A stretch of DNA of 25,517 nucleotides from CAIJNA01 sp964516815 (lineage in GTDB: Bacteria > Campylobacterota > Campylobacteria > Campylobacterales > Arcobacteraceae): assembly GCA_964516815.1 (NCBI GenBank), contig CAZEXK010000021.1:1-25517 (forward strand), in the 5' to 3' direction. The notes below the pieces were generated by a model. It was not told the DNA's origin and did not search any database. It saw only the letters and a list, made by a program, of their open reading frames with translations. A program made the position numbers and the translations under genes. Positions 15,453 through 22,674 of this stretch are shown here, piece after piece (position 1 is the first letter of the stretch; every line of letters starts with the position of its first letter).

Positions 15453-16153
15453 AAATAAAAAACTTATCAAAAAAATTTGAAAATAACCTTGTCTTGGATA
15501 ATATAAATTTAAGTATAAAAGAAGGTGAGATTATATCACTTTTAGGACAAAGTGGAAGTGGAAAAAGTACATTGCTAAATATAATAGCAGGTTTTGAAGA
15601 ATCTAATGATGGGAGTATTATTTATAATGATATTACACTTATAAATAATAATACTTTTATAGAACCACAAAATAGGGATATAGGATTTGTATTTCAAAAC
15701 TATGCTTTGTTTCCTCACTTAAATGTTAAAAAAAATATAGCATTTGGAATAAATCATCTTGAAAAAAAATATCAAGACGAGAGCGTGGATAAGTTGTTAA
15801 AACTTATAAATCTCATTGGTTTAGAAAATAACTATCCACATGAATTAAGTGGTGGACAACAACAAAGAGTAGCAATTGCTAGAGTACTTGCTAGAAATAG
15901 TAAACTTATACTTTTTGATGAGCCTTTTTCTAGTATTGATAGTACTTTAAAGGCTAAAATTATTAAAGAAATAAAAGAGATATTAAAAAGTTATAATATC
16001 ACTGCTATATTTGTTACTCATAATCCAAATGAAGCTATACTTTTAAGTGATAGAATAGGCTATATTGAAGATGGAAAAATTATTCAATTTGATAGTATTG
16101 ATGAGTTAAAAAATAATCCAAAGTCAACTTTTATAAAAGATTTATTTAACTAA
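15446..16153 (+). CDS. Ferric-iron ABC transporter ATP-binding protein (FbpC-like)
   Basis: The cytoplasmic ATPase that powers the permease encoded just upstream. The 235-residue product has Walker A GQSGSGKS at 34-41, Q-loop Gln84 (FVFQNYALFPHL), signature LSGGQQQRVA at 134-143, Walker B LILFDEP at 154-160 and switch His192. It lacks the C-terminal regulatory extension seen in longer FbpC proteins (about 350 residues), ending soon after the nucleotide-binding domain. Start and stop overlap with the permease indicates coupling. A Fur box follows immediately before the binding-protein gene. Confidence 0.88.
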   Translation: MLEIKNLSKKFENNLVLDNINLSIKEGEIISLLGQSGSGKSTLLNIIAGFEESNDGSIIYNDITLINNNTFIEPQNRDIGFVFQNYALFPHLNVKKNIAFGINHLEKKYQDESVDKLLKLINLIGLENNYPHELSGGQQQRVAIARVLARNSKLILFDEPFSSIDSTLKAKIIKEIKEILKSYNITAIFVTHNPNEAILLSDRIGYIEDGKIIQFDSIDELKNNPKSTFIKDLFN

Positions 16154-16158
16154 AAACT

Positions 16159-16177
16159 GATAATAATTATCACTATT
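16159..16177 (+). promoter_or_regulatory. Second Fur box, upstream of the iron-binding-protein gene
   Basis: GATAATAATTATC (6-1-6 palindrome) within a 19-mer matching 15 of 19 positions of the Fur consensus. About 20 nt downstream there is a block resembling the first promoter (AAGTTT, TTTATT and TATTAT at 16198-16203). It gives the binding protein, needed in excess over the membrane complex, its own iron-controlled start. Confidence 0.7.
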
Positions 16178-16260
16178 AAGAATAAACAAAGTTTCTTTAT
16201 TATAGTATTCAGATACTTAATCACATGATTAAAAATAAATACAAAATAAAAAGGATAAAT

Positions 16261-17271
16261 ATGTTAAAGATAAGTTTAATTTCAATATTATTGACGAGTT
16301 CAGTATTTGCTTCACAAGAGGTAAATATCTACTCAAAAAGGCATTATGATACAGATAAGCAATTATTTAAATTATTTACAGAAGAAACAGGAATAAAAGT
16401 AAATGTTGTTAAAGCAAAAGCAAAAGAATTGATGAAAAGATTAGAAAGTGAAGGTAAACATACAAAAGCAGATCTTCTAATAACAGTAGACGTTGGTAAT
16501 TTAGTATTGGCTAAACAAAAAAATCTATTACAAGCTGTTAAATCAGATAAATTAGATAAAGCTATACCTGCACATTTAAGACAAAAAGATGGATATTGGT
16601 ATGGTTTGACAAAAAGAGCTAGAGTTGTTGTTTATAATAAAAATAAAGTAAAAAAAGAAGAATTATCTACATATGATGATTTGACAAATGAAAAATGGAA
16701 AAAAAGAATTTTAATTAGAAAATCAAATAATATTTACAATCAATCACTTTTAGCTTCATTTATTGCAAATGATGGTATTGATTCTGCTACAACTTGGGCA
16801 AAAGGTATTGTTAGTAATGTTGCAAGAACACCAAAAGGTAATGATAGAGATCAGATGAAGGCAATTGCTGCTGGTATTGGTGATATTGCTGTTGTAAATA
16901 CATATTATGTTGGTAAACTTTTAAATTCAAAAAAATCAAATGAAGTAGAAGTTGGAAAACTAATGGCTGTCTTTTTTCCAAATCAAGGAAAAAATGAAAG
17001 AGGTGCACATATAAATATTTCAGGTGCTGGGGTTACAAAATATGCTAAAAATAAAGAAAATGCTATTAAATTTTTAGAATTTTTATCAAGTGTAAAAGCA
17101 CAAGAAATTTTTGCAAAAACAAATTATGAATATCCAGTTAATCCAAAAGCAAAAGCTTCAAAATTATTACAATCTTGGGGTACTTTTAAAGAAGATAAAA
17201 CTCCACTTGAATTATTTGGAATTAACAATGCAAATGCTGTTAAAGTATTTAATAACGTTGGTTGGAAATAA
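16261..17271 (+). CDS. Periplasmic ferric-iron-binding protein (FbpA/FutA-like)
   Basis: The periplasmic receptor of the iron importer. The start at 16261 has AAGGA at 16251-16255 and gives a normal signal peptide (positively charged MLK, hydrophobic core, cleavage expected after Ala17 in SVFA-SQ); the upstream ATG at 16225 lacks these. The 336-residue product carries the ferric-binding residues of the FutA/FbpA group: the YSKRHYD stretch with His28 and Tyr29, IRKSNNIYNQSL with Tyr159, and the twin tyrosines Tyr215-Tyr216 in NTYYVGKL. Those ligands make iron, rather than thiamine or sulfate, the likely cargo. An own Fur-box promoter precedes it. An IS256 derivative now interrupts the palindrome just after its stop. 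Confidence 0.9.
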   Translation: MLKISLISILLTSSVFASQEVNIYSKRHYDTDKQLFKLFTEETGIKVNVVKAKAKELMKRLESEGKHTKADLLITVDVGNLVLAKQKNLLQAVKSDKLDKAIPAHLRQKDGYWYGLTKRARVVVYNKNKVKKEELSTYDDLTNEKWKKRILIRKSNNIYNQSLLASFIANDGIDSATTWAKGIVSNVARTPKGNDRDQMKAIAAGIGDIAVVNTYYVGKLLNSKKSNEVEVGKLMAVFFPNQGKNERGAHINISGAGVTKYAKNKENAIKFLEFLSSVKAQEIFAKTNYEYPVNPKAKASKLLQSWGTFKEDKTPLELFGINNANAVKVFNNVGWK

Positions 17272-17294
17272 AAATATAAGATAATAAAAAAGTA

Positions 17295-17936
17295 GAGACT
17301 GTAAAAACAACTGTGTAAATCCAAAAATATGATTATTTGATAAAATATCAAATATGAAAGATATTAAGGATTTACACAATGAATTTATTAAATATAGAAG
17401 AATTAAAAAGACAAATAGCTAACGGAACATTTACAAGCTTAGATGATATTACTAAAGAGTTTAAAAATATACTAAAAGAAGTAATACAAACAGCATCTCA
17501 AGAAGAACTAACCTCACACTTAGGTTATGATAAACATCAAGAATCCCAAACATCAAACTACCGTAATGGATATAATGATAAAACTACAAAATCAAAGTAT
17601 GTAAATATTGATGTTGCAATTCCAAGAGATATACAATTACATCTTGATGATTTATATGGTTATGAGTTATCAACACAAACTATATCAAATATCACAGAAA
17701 AAGTTGTTGAAAAAGCTAAAGAATAGAAAATAAGACCACTAGATAAAATATATCAAATTATCTTTATGGATGCCAACTGTATTAAAAATTAGAGTTGATA
17801 GAGTAGTTAAAAATATAGCTGCTTATATTATGCTAGGTGTTACGTTAGAGGGTAAAAAAGAGATTATGGCAAAATAATAATATGAGAAGTGACTAAAAAG
17901 AAACTGGTGGGTTTACACAGTTTACTTTACACTCTC
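17295..17936 (+). mobile_element. Internally deleted IS256-family insertion sequence
   Basis: The left end (17295-17322, GAGACTGTAAAAACAACTGT and on) and right end (17909-17936) are inverted repeats of 28 bp with about 6 mismatches, sharing AACTGTGTAAA. Both are bounded by the same 8-bp duplication. The element is 642 bp, about half of a full IS256-family member, and encodes only transposase remnants. A 19- to 21-nt palindrome with 8-bp arms (17334-17341, 17347-17354) lies just inside the left end, before the transposase start. With both ends kept it could in principle be moved by a transposase supplied elsewhere. Confidence 0.9.
17379..17877 (+). pseudogene. IS256-family transposase remnant
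   Basis: The first open part (17379-17726, 115 codons) begins like an IS256-family (mutator-type) transposase: a helical N-terminus, then YRNGYNDKTTKSKY and VAIPRD. After PRD it jumps directly to IQLHLDDLYGYELSTQTISN, so the roughly 40 residues normally between these blocks are missing, probably by deletion. The frame then meets TAG where family members have Trp in EWQNRPLD. Recognisable sequence continues through RPLDKIY and FMDA (site of the first catalytic Asp), shifts frame, and reads RVDRVVKNIAAYIMLGVTLEGKKEIM before ending at TAA. The rest of the catalytic domain is gone. The protein cannot be active. Confidence 0.88.
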
Positions 17937-17959
17937 AAAAAGTATTTACTTTTTTATTA

Positions 17960-19897
17960 TTAAGATTCTTGATTAGTATCACTAGTTGTTAATGTTTCTT
18001 CATTAATATAAATTTCTTTTCCACTTGATAAGATTATTTCTTGAACTCTTTTACCTGATATAACCTCAGTATCTAATAATTCTTTAGTCATTTCTTCTAT
18101 TGCATCATTATAATCTCTCATACATGATAAAACATGCACATACCTATCGTTTAGAGTTGATTTGATATATTCATCCAAATCATTAGCTAATTTATCGCTA
18201 TAATCTTTTGAAGTTTGACTACCGCCTAAAAATTGATTACTTTGTTTAGCCAAAACCATTAGTCCAGCAACATCACTCATACCATAAATACTAGCCATAG
18301 ACTTTATAATATCAGTTGCTCTTTCTAAGTCATTTCCAGCACCTGTACTAATTTCATTTATAAATACTTCTTCAGCAGCTCTACCACCAAGTAAAACATC
18401 TACTTCTGCAATTAGTTCATGTTTTTGCATTAGGTATTTATTTTCTTCAGGAGTATTAAGTGTATATCCAAGTGCAGCCAAGCCACGTGGTACTATAGAT
18501 ACTTTATTTACTTTTTTTGCACCTTTAGTTATTTCTGCCATTAATGCATGTCCTGATTCATGGTATGCAACAATTTTTCTTTCTTTGGGAGATATTCTTC
18601 GACTTTTCTTTTCAAGTCCAGCAATTTGTCTTTCAACTGCTTCTTTAAAGTTATCATTCGTTACTTCAAGAGCATTAGCACGTCCTGCTAATAATGCTGC
18701 TTCATTAATAATATTTGCTAAATCAGCTCCCGCTAATCCTGCTGTCATAACTCCAACTTCTCTTAAATCAACATTTTTTGAAATTTTAACATCTTTTATA
18801 TGTACATTTAAAATTTCTATTCTACCTTCTAAATCAGGTTTATCAACTAACACTTGTCTATCGAATCTTCCTGGTCTTAAAAGTGCAGGATCTAAAACTT
18901 CAGGTCTATTTGTTGCAGCTAGTACAATTACAGGGGCACCTGCGGATGAAAACCCATCCATTTCAGCTAGTAGTTGATTTAGAGTTTGTTCTCTTTCATC
19001 ATTTCCACCCATTCCACCACTTGCACGACTTTTTCCAATTGCGTCAATTTCATCAATAAAGATAATAGCAGGAGCGTCTTTTTTTGCTTGTTCAAATAAA
19101 TCTCTAACTCTTGAAGCACCAACTCCAACAAACATTTCAATAAATGAAGACCCTGTAACACTTAAAAAGTTTACATCAGCTTCACCTGCAACTGCTTTTG
19201 CTAAAAGTGTTTTACCAGTTCCAGGAGGACCTACAAGTAATACACCTTTTGGTATTTGTGCACCTAAATTCACATATCTATCTGGAGCTTTTAAAAAGTC
19301 AACTATTTCAGATACTTCTTCTTTAGCTTCTTTATTTCCAGCCATGTCATCAAATTTTACATTTGGTTTTTCTGTAGCTATCATCTTTTTTGATCCACCC
19401 ATGCCAAGTATTCCACCGCCCATAGATTTGCTCATTTTTTTTGCCAAAAATGTCCAAATACCAAAAAATATTAATAATGGCAATACCCATCCAAATAACA
19501 TATCTCCAAGTGGATTTTCTTCGTTTACTCCACCATAAGGTATATTTTTACTTTCAAGACTTGGTATTAAAGTACCATCTGGTATTACTCTTCTTACATT
19601 ATAAACTGTTTTAGTTCCATTTAAAATAGAATGAGCTTTAATTGTTGTATTGCCTATACCAACATAATCAACAGCATTTTGAGAAATCAATTTTTTTAAA
19701 TCTGAATATGAGATTGTTTTATTGATTTGTCCGTAAACTGGCTGATTTCCAGATATACTCATATCATCTTGAGGAAATAAATTTTTAAATATCATTACTG
19801 ATAAAAGTGAAAATATTACAAAAACTATAATTGGGTTATTATTAAAAAAATTATTATTTTTGTTATTGTTATTGTCGTCATTATTTTGATTATTCAT
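17960..19897 (-). CDS. ftsH: ATP-dependent zinc metalloprotease FtsH
   Basis: FtsH is the membrane-anchored AAA+ protease that removes faulty membrane and regulatory proteins. The 645-residue product has an Asn/Asp-rich cytoplasmic start (1-21), a first membrane segment at about 22-41, a periplasmic domain, a second segment at about 134-152, and the AAA module with Walker A GPPGTGKT at 223-230, Walker B IIFIDE at 278-283 and arginine fingers Arg343/Arg346. The peptidase domain shows HESGH at 446-450 with Asp523 as likely third zinc ligand. AAGGA precedes the ATG. It overlaps prmA by 8 bases. The IS lies immediately beyond its 3' end. Confidence 0.96.
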   Translation of the reverse strand: MNNQNNDDNNNNKNNNFFNNNPIIVFVIFSLLSVMIFKNLFPQDDMSISGNQPVYGQINKTISYSDLKKLISQNAVDYVGIGNTTIKAHSILNGTKTVYNVRRVIPDGTLIPSLESKNIPYGGVNEENPLGDMLFGWVLPLLIFFGIWTFLAKKMSKSMGGGILGMGGSKKMIATEKPNVKFDDMAGNKEAKEEVSEIVDFLKAPDRYVNLGAQIPKGVLLVGPPGTGKTLLAKAVAGEADVNFLSVTGSSFIEMFVGVGASRVRDLFEQAKKDAPAIIFIDEIDAIGKSRASGGMGGNDEREQTLNQLLAEMDGFSSAGAPVIVLAATNRPEVLDPALLRPGRFDRQVLVDKPDLEGRIEILNVHIKDVKISKNVDLREVGVMTAGLAGADLANIINEAALLAGRANALEVTNDNFKEAVERQIAGLEKKSRRISPKERKIVAYHESGHALMAEITKGAKKVNKVSIVPRGLAALGYTLNTPEENKYLMQKHELIAEVDVLLGGRAAEEVFINEISTGAGNDLERATDIIKSMASIYGMSDVAGLMVLAKQSNQFLGGSQTSKDYSDKLANDLDEYIKSTLNDRYVHVLSCMRDYNDAIEEMTKELLDTEVISGKRVQEIILSSGKEIYINEETLTTSDTNQES

Positions 19898-20726
19898 TGT
19901 TATCCTTAATTAATACTAATGTTATCCATTCGTTTTTGTTTATTTTATCTTTTATTATAAAATCTTTATATTTTTTTAAAATCTTATCTTCATATTTGTC
20001 TAATATTCCAGAGATTATTAGTATACCATCTTCTTTTAATATCTTATGTAAATCTTTTTTTATCATTACTAACACATCTGCAACTATATTCGCTACTACT
20101 ATATTGTATTTTGTATTACTTTTTGAAGCACTACCTACCCAAGCATCATTGTATGAAGTATTATTTAATTCAAAATTTTCTTTAGAATTTATTATTGAAA
20201 CTTCATCAGTATCACATATATCACAAATAGCATGCAACTTTGAAGCTGCAATAGCTAATATACCACTTCCCGTACCTACATCAATTAAAGTATCACCTTT
20301 TTTTGTATATTTACTAATAGCTTCTAAACATGAACTTGTAGTTTCATGATGCCCACTACCAAAGGCAAGAGCTGGGTTTATTAAAACATTTATTTTATTG
20401 TGTTTTTGCTCACACCATTGTGGATGTATATAAAACTTTCCAACTTCAACGGCTTGAACTGAGTCTTGGTATAATGATACCCAGTCAACATTTTGTTTTT
20501 TTTGTGATTTTATATCACATATTATATTTTCATTTAATTTTTCATTTAATTGACTTGTAAATAGCTCTACTCCTGTAATAATATGTTCAAATGGCTCCTG
20601 GCTTCTTAGTATTATTTTATCTTCAAATTCTTCTAAAGCTTCATGGCTTAAACTTAATATCAAATCAAGATACAATTCAAGGTATTTAGAAGGTGCAATG
20701 CTTAATTCATAATAAAATTCTTTCAA
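19890..20726 (-). CDS. prmA: Ribosomal protein L11 methyltransferase
   Basis: PrmA trimethylates ribosomal protein L11 using S-adenosylmethionine; loss is usually tolerated. The 278-residue product has a diverged N-terminal substrate-recognition domain (1-100), NPALAFGSGHHETT at 117-130, SAM-motif I DVGTGSG at 149-155, and ANIVADVL at 212-219, all PrmA hallmarks. The start codon is TTG, preceded by AAAGGG nine bases upstream. It overlaps ftsH by 8 bases, an arrangement also found in other Campylobacterota. The 122-bp region upstream (20727-20848) is very AT-rich and presumably holds its promoter, but no single hexamer can be chosen. Confidence 0.93.
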   Translation of the reverse strand: MKEFYYELSIAPSKYLELYLDLILSLSHEALEEFEDKIILRSQEPFEHIITGVELFTSQLNEKLNENIICDIKSQKKQNVDWVSLYQDSVQAVEVGKFYIHPQWCEQKHNKINVLINPALAFGSGHHETTSSCLEAISKYTKKGDTLIDVGTGSGILAIAASKLHAICDICDTDEVSIINSKENFELNNTSYNDAWVGSASKSNTKYNIVVANIVADVLVMIKKDLHKILKEDGILIISGILDKYEDKILKKYKDFIIKDKINKNEWITLVLIKDNNE

Positions 20727-20848
20727 ACTTGTAAACCCTTTGTTATAATTAACCGTGATTATATCTAAAATCTGTTTTATTTACTTTAAGTTGCTATTAA
20801 TAATATTATTTATATTTAAAATATAATGTATTATATATGATTTTGTTA

Positions 20849-21841
20849 TTATAAGTCTTCTTCGGCTTTAATTAAAGCAAGTACTCCATCATACATATCT
20901 TGTACACACTGAACTTCAGTAACTCCTAGTCTTCTTTTATTAGAAATATCATAAATATTTCCTTTGCTAGAAGAATGTTCACCATGCATACCTCTTATTT
21001 GGAGATGATGTTTAGTTGTAATATCTTTGAACAATTGCATGTTTTTTGATAAATTTGGTAATTTAATATGAACACTAGCCCTAAGTGCAGTTCCAAGGTT
21101 TGTAGGACAAGATGTAATATATCCTAAATGATCACTATAGGAAAATTCCACATGTTTTTCAAGTTCTTTTATGCCTAGTACTAATCTTGAAAATACATCT
21201 TTTATATTTCCACCTTTTTGCATAGATATTATTCTTAAGTGGTCTTCTTCATTTACCCATGTTAAAAAAGTCTTATCATCATTGTGATATATACCTCTAC
21301 TTTTTGGCCAATTTCTATTTAACCCAGCACTATGTAAAAATCTATCACCTTCTTTAAATAAAAAATGATCTTTTATTAGTGTTTTTTTATTTTTAATACT
21401 CATACCATCTATTGGATAAAATGTACCAGATAATTCGCCACTAAAAGAACTTAACGCTTTTGAAATAGTATCACATACTAGTTCTCTTTGAGTATTAGAA
21501 ATAATAGTTCCAAGTGCAAAACCATGTAAGTTTCTTGCAACTCTTATTCTTGTGGATATTATATATTTATTGTTTATATCTAAATCATCTGCTTTTAAAT
21601 CATCTGTTTTTAAATTACTTATATGTTTGTCGTCTTTAGAAAAACCATGATACTGTTTAATAATAGGATCTAATAAAGAAGCAAATAATGTATATGATTC
21701 TTCATCTCCTGCATAAATACCTATAAAACTATCGGGGTTTTCTATTCCAGAGTTAATTGCATGTTCTAATGAAAAGCCATTTGAAGTTTTTTTATATCTA
21801 AGTTCTTCAAATATATTTTTGCTTAAATATTTTGACATCAA
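20849..21841 (-). CDS. Phosphagen (arginine) kinase
   Basis: A full-length ATP:guanidino phosphotransferase that would store phosphate on arginine as phosphoarginine. It is close to animal arginine kinases across its whole length and unlike the shorter McsB protein-arginine kinases. Numbering from 21841: GS loop DSFIGIY at 37-43; nucleotide-binding STRIR at 96-100; DHFLFKEGDRFL near 158-169; NEEDHLR at 197-203 (Glu199 matches catalytic Glu225 of Limulus); CPTNLGT at 245-251 with reactive Cys245; Arg254; RGMHGEH at 283-289 with Glu288 matching Glu314, which marks arginine kinases. A second ATG is the next codon after TTG at 21841. No ribosome-binding site precedes either, and the open frame continues upstream with kinase-like residues, so the true start may be near 21880. 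Arginine as substrate is likely but unproven. Confidence 0.93.
   Translation of the reverse strand: MMSKYLSKNIFEELRYKKTSNGFSLEHAINSGIENPDSFIGIYAGDEESYTLFASLLDPIIKQYHGFSKDDKHISNLKTDDLKADDLDINNKYIISTRIRVARNLHGFALGTIISNTQRELVCDTISKALSSFSGELSGTFYPIDGMSIKNKKTLIKDHFLFKEGDRFLHSAGLNRNWPKSRGIYHNDDKTFLTWVNEEDHLRIISMQKGGNIKDVFSRLVLGIKELEKHVEFSYSDHLGYITSCPTNLGTALRASVHIKLPNLSKNMQLFKDITTKHHLQIRGMHGEHSSSKGNIYDISNKRRLGVTEVQCVQDMYDGVLALIKAEEDL
21582..21611 (-). repeat. 15-bp tandem duplication within the arginine kinase gene
   Basis: Two adjacent copies of AAATCATCTGYTTTT (21582-21596 and 21597-21611), differing at one base, encode the repeated LKTDD-LKADD of the linker between the N- and C-terminal kinase domains (residues about 77-87). 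It lies in a variable surface region and keeps the frame. Confidence 0.7.
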
Positions 21842-21931
21842 TGAGGTATTTATTTTGGAAAATAATGGATAATGGATAATAATCCTTTCAAATTATATAT
21901 TTATATAATATTCTAACTTATATTCGTTTAA

Positions 21932-21939
21932 ATTATAAG
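21932..21939 (-). promoter_or_regulatory. Candidate promoter for the arginine kinase
   Basis: On the minus strand the sequence TGCTTATAAT gives TATAAT at 21937-21932, preceded by TGC, about 90 nt upstream of the TTG/ATG starts. The implied leader contains AAAGGA (21888-21883). No -35 or known operator is evident. Confidence 0.45.
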
Positions 21940-22020
21940 CATATATTTAAGTTGACATTTATATATGATATGTAGTCTTATAAAGTTACAAAATCTAACA
22001 AATATTAGTAATGTTTTTGC

Positions 22021-22674
22021 TTATTTAATTATTTTTTTAAGTGAATGACTTATAAGTTTATAATCTTGCATTTTATAAACTTTATTTGCAATTATTTGAC
22101 AATCATTTAGTTCGTGAGTTACCATAATAGTATGAAGATTATACTCTATGCTTATTTTTTTTATTAGTTTAAGCATAGATAATCTTGTTTCTTCATCTAA
22201 GCCTGTAAAAGGTTCATCTAAAAGTAGTATTGGTTCTTTTCTTAACAAAACTCTTGCTATTGCAACTCTTTGTTGTTGACCTCCTGATAATTTTGAAACT
22301 AATGTATTCGTAAAATTTTCTAATCCCACTTCTTTTAAAATATTTTTTACCTTTTCTTCTTGATTAGGATGTTCTTTTTTTAGACCTAATAATATATTTT
22401 TTTTTACGTTTAAATGTTCAAATAGATTATGTTTTTGAAATAAAATACTAAAAGGTCTTTTTTCAACTACCATTGAACTTAATTCATTTCCATTTAAAGT
22501 TATATTTCCATTATATGATTCTAAAAAGCCAGAAATTAAATCTAAAAGTGTAGATTTACCACTACCACTTTGTCCTACAATTCCAACAATTTCACTAGCT
22601 TTCACATTTAAACTGTAAGTATAGAATTCTTTGCTTTGTTCATATTTATATTGTAAATTTTTTATTTCAAGCAT
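22021..22674 (-). CDS. thiQ: Thiamine ABC transporter ATP-binding protein
   Basis: The ATPase of the ThiBPQ importer for thiamine and thiamine phosphates. The 217-residue product is a compact nucleotide-binding domain of ThiQ size: Walker A GQSGSGKS at 34-41, Q-loop Gln80 (FSILFQKHNLF), signature LSGGQQQRVA at 129-138, Walker B ILLLDEP at 149-155, His187 in the switch. It overlaps the thiP end by 8 bases and is the last gene of the TPP-riboswitch operon. Sequence alone resembles other importer ATPases, including the FbpC-like one in this window; the assignment to thiamine comes from thiB, thiP and the riboswitch. Confidence 0.9.
   Translation of the reverse strand: MLEIKNLQYKYEQSKEFYTYSLNVKASEIVGIVGQSGSGKSTLLDLISGFLESYNGNITLNGNELSSMVVEKRPFSILFQKHNLFEHLNVKKNILLGLKKEHPNQEEKVKNILKEVGLENFTNTLVSKLSGGQQQRVAIARVLLRKEPILLLDEPFTGLDEETRLSMLKLIKKISIEYNLHTIMVTHELNDCQIIANKVYKMQDYKLISHSLKKIIK

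Larger units (their letters stand above)
17287..17944. repeat. 8-bp target-site duplication AAAAAGTA around the IS256 derivative
   Basis: AAAAAGTA is found at 17287-17294 and again at 17937-17944, directly abutting the two terminal inverted repeats. Eight bases is a typical IS256-family target duplication. An exact match suggests a fairly recent insertion, or insertion after the internal deletion. Confidence 0.85.
17281..17960. terminator. Terminator palindrome split by the IS insertion
   Basis: The left arm ATAATAAAAAAGTA (17281-17294) and right arm TACTTTTTTATTAT (17947-17960) are exact reverse complements now separated by the IS. Removing the element and one target copy leaves them 2 nt apart, between the convergent iron-binding-protein and ftsH genes. 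The right arm runs into the ftsH stop codon. This was probably a shared AT-rich terminator; whether either remaining arm still terminates is doubtful. Confidence 0.6.

Noticed and set aside
16225..16260. Earlier ATG for the iron-binding protein
   Set aside because: It would bury the signal peptide behind a lysine-rich stretch, and the AAGGA site serves the ATG at 16261.
18585..18977. 130-codon open frame on the plus strand inside ftsH
   Set aside because: It is antisense to the conserved AAA and peptidase region of ftsH and reads as a mirror of that gene, with no ribosome-binding site and no recognisable domain.
19897..20349. 150-codon plus-strand open frame over prmA
   Set aside because: It is antisense to the conserved SAM-binding region of prmA, which is clearly the real gene.
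21952..21985. Plus-strand TTGACA followed by TATAAA as a promoter
   Set aside because: The spacing is 22 bp and no plus-strand gene follows, as thiQ is on the minus strand.
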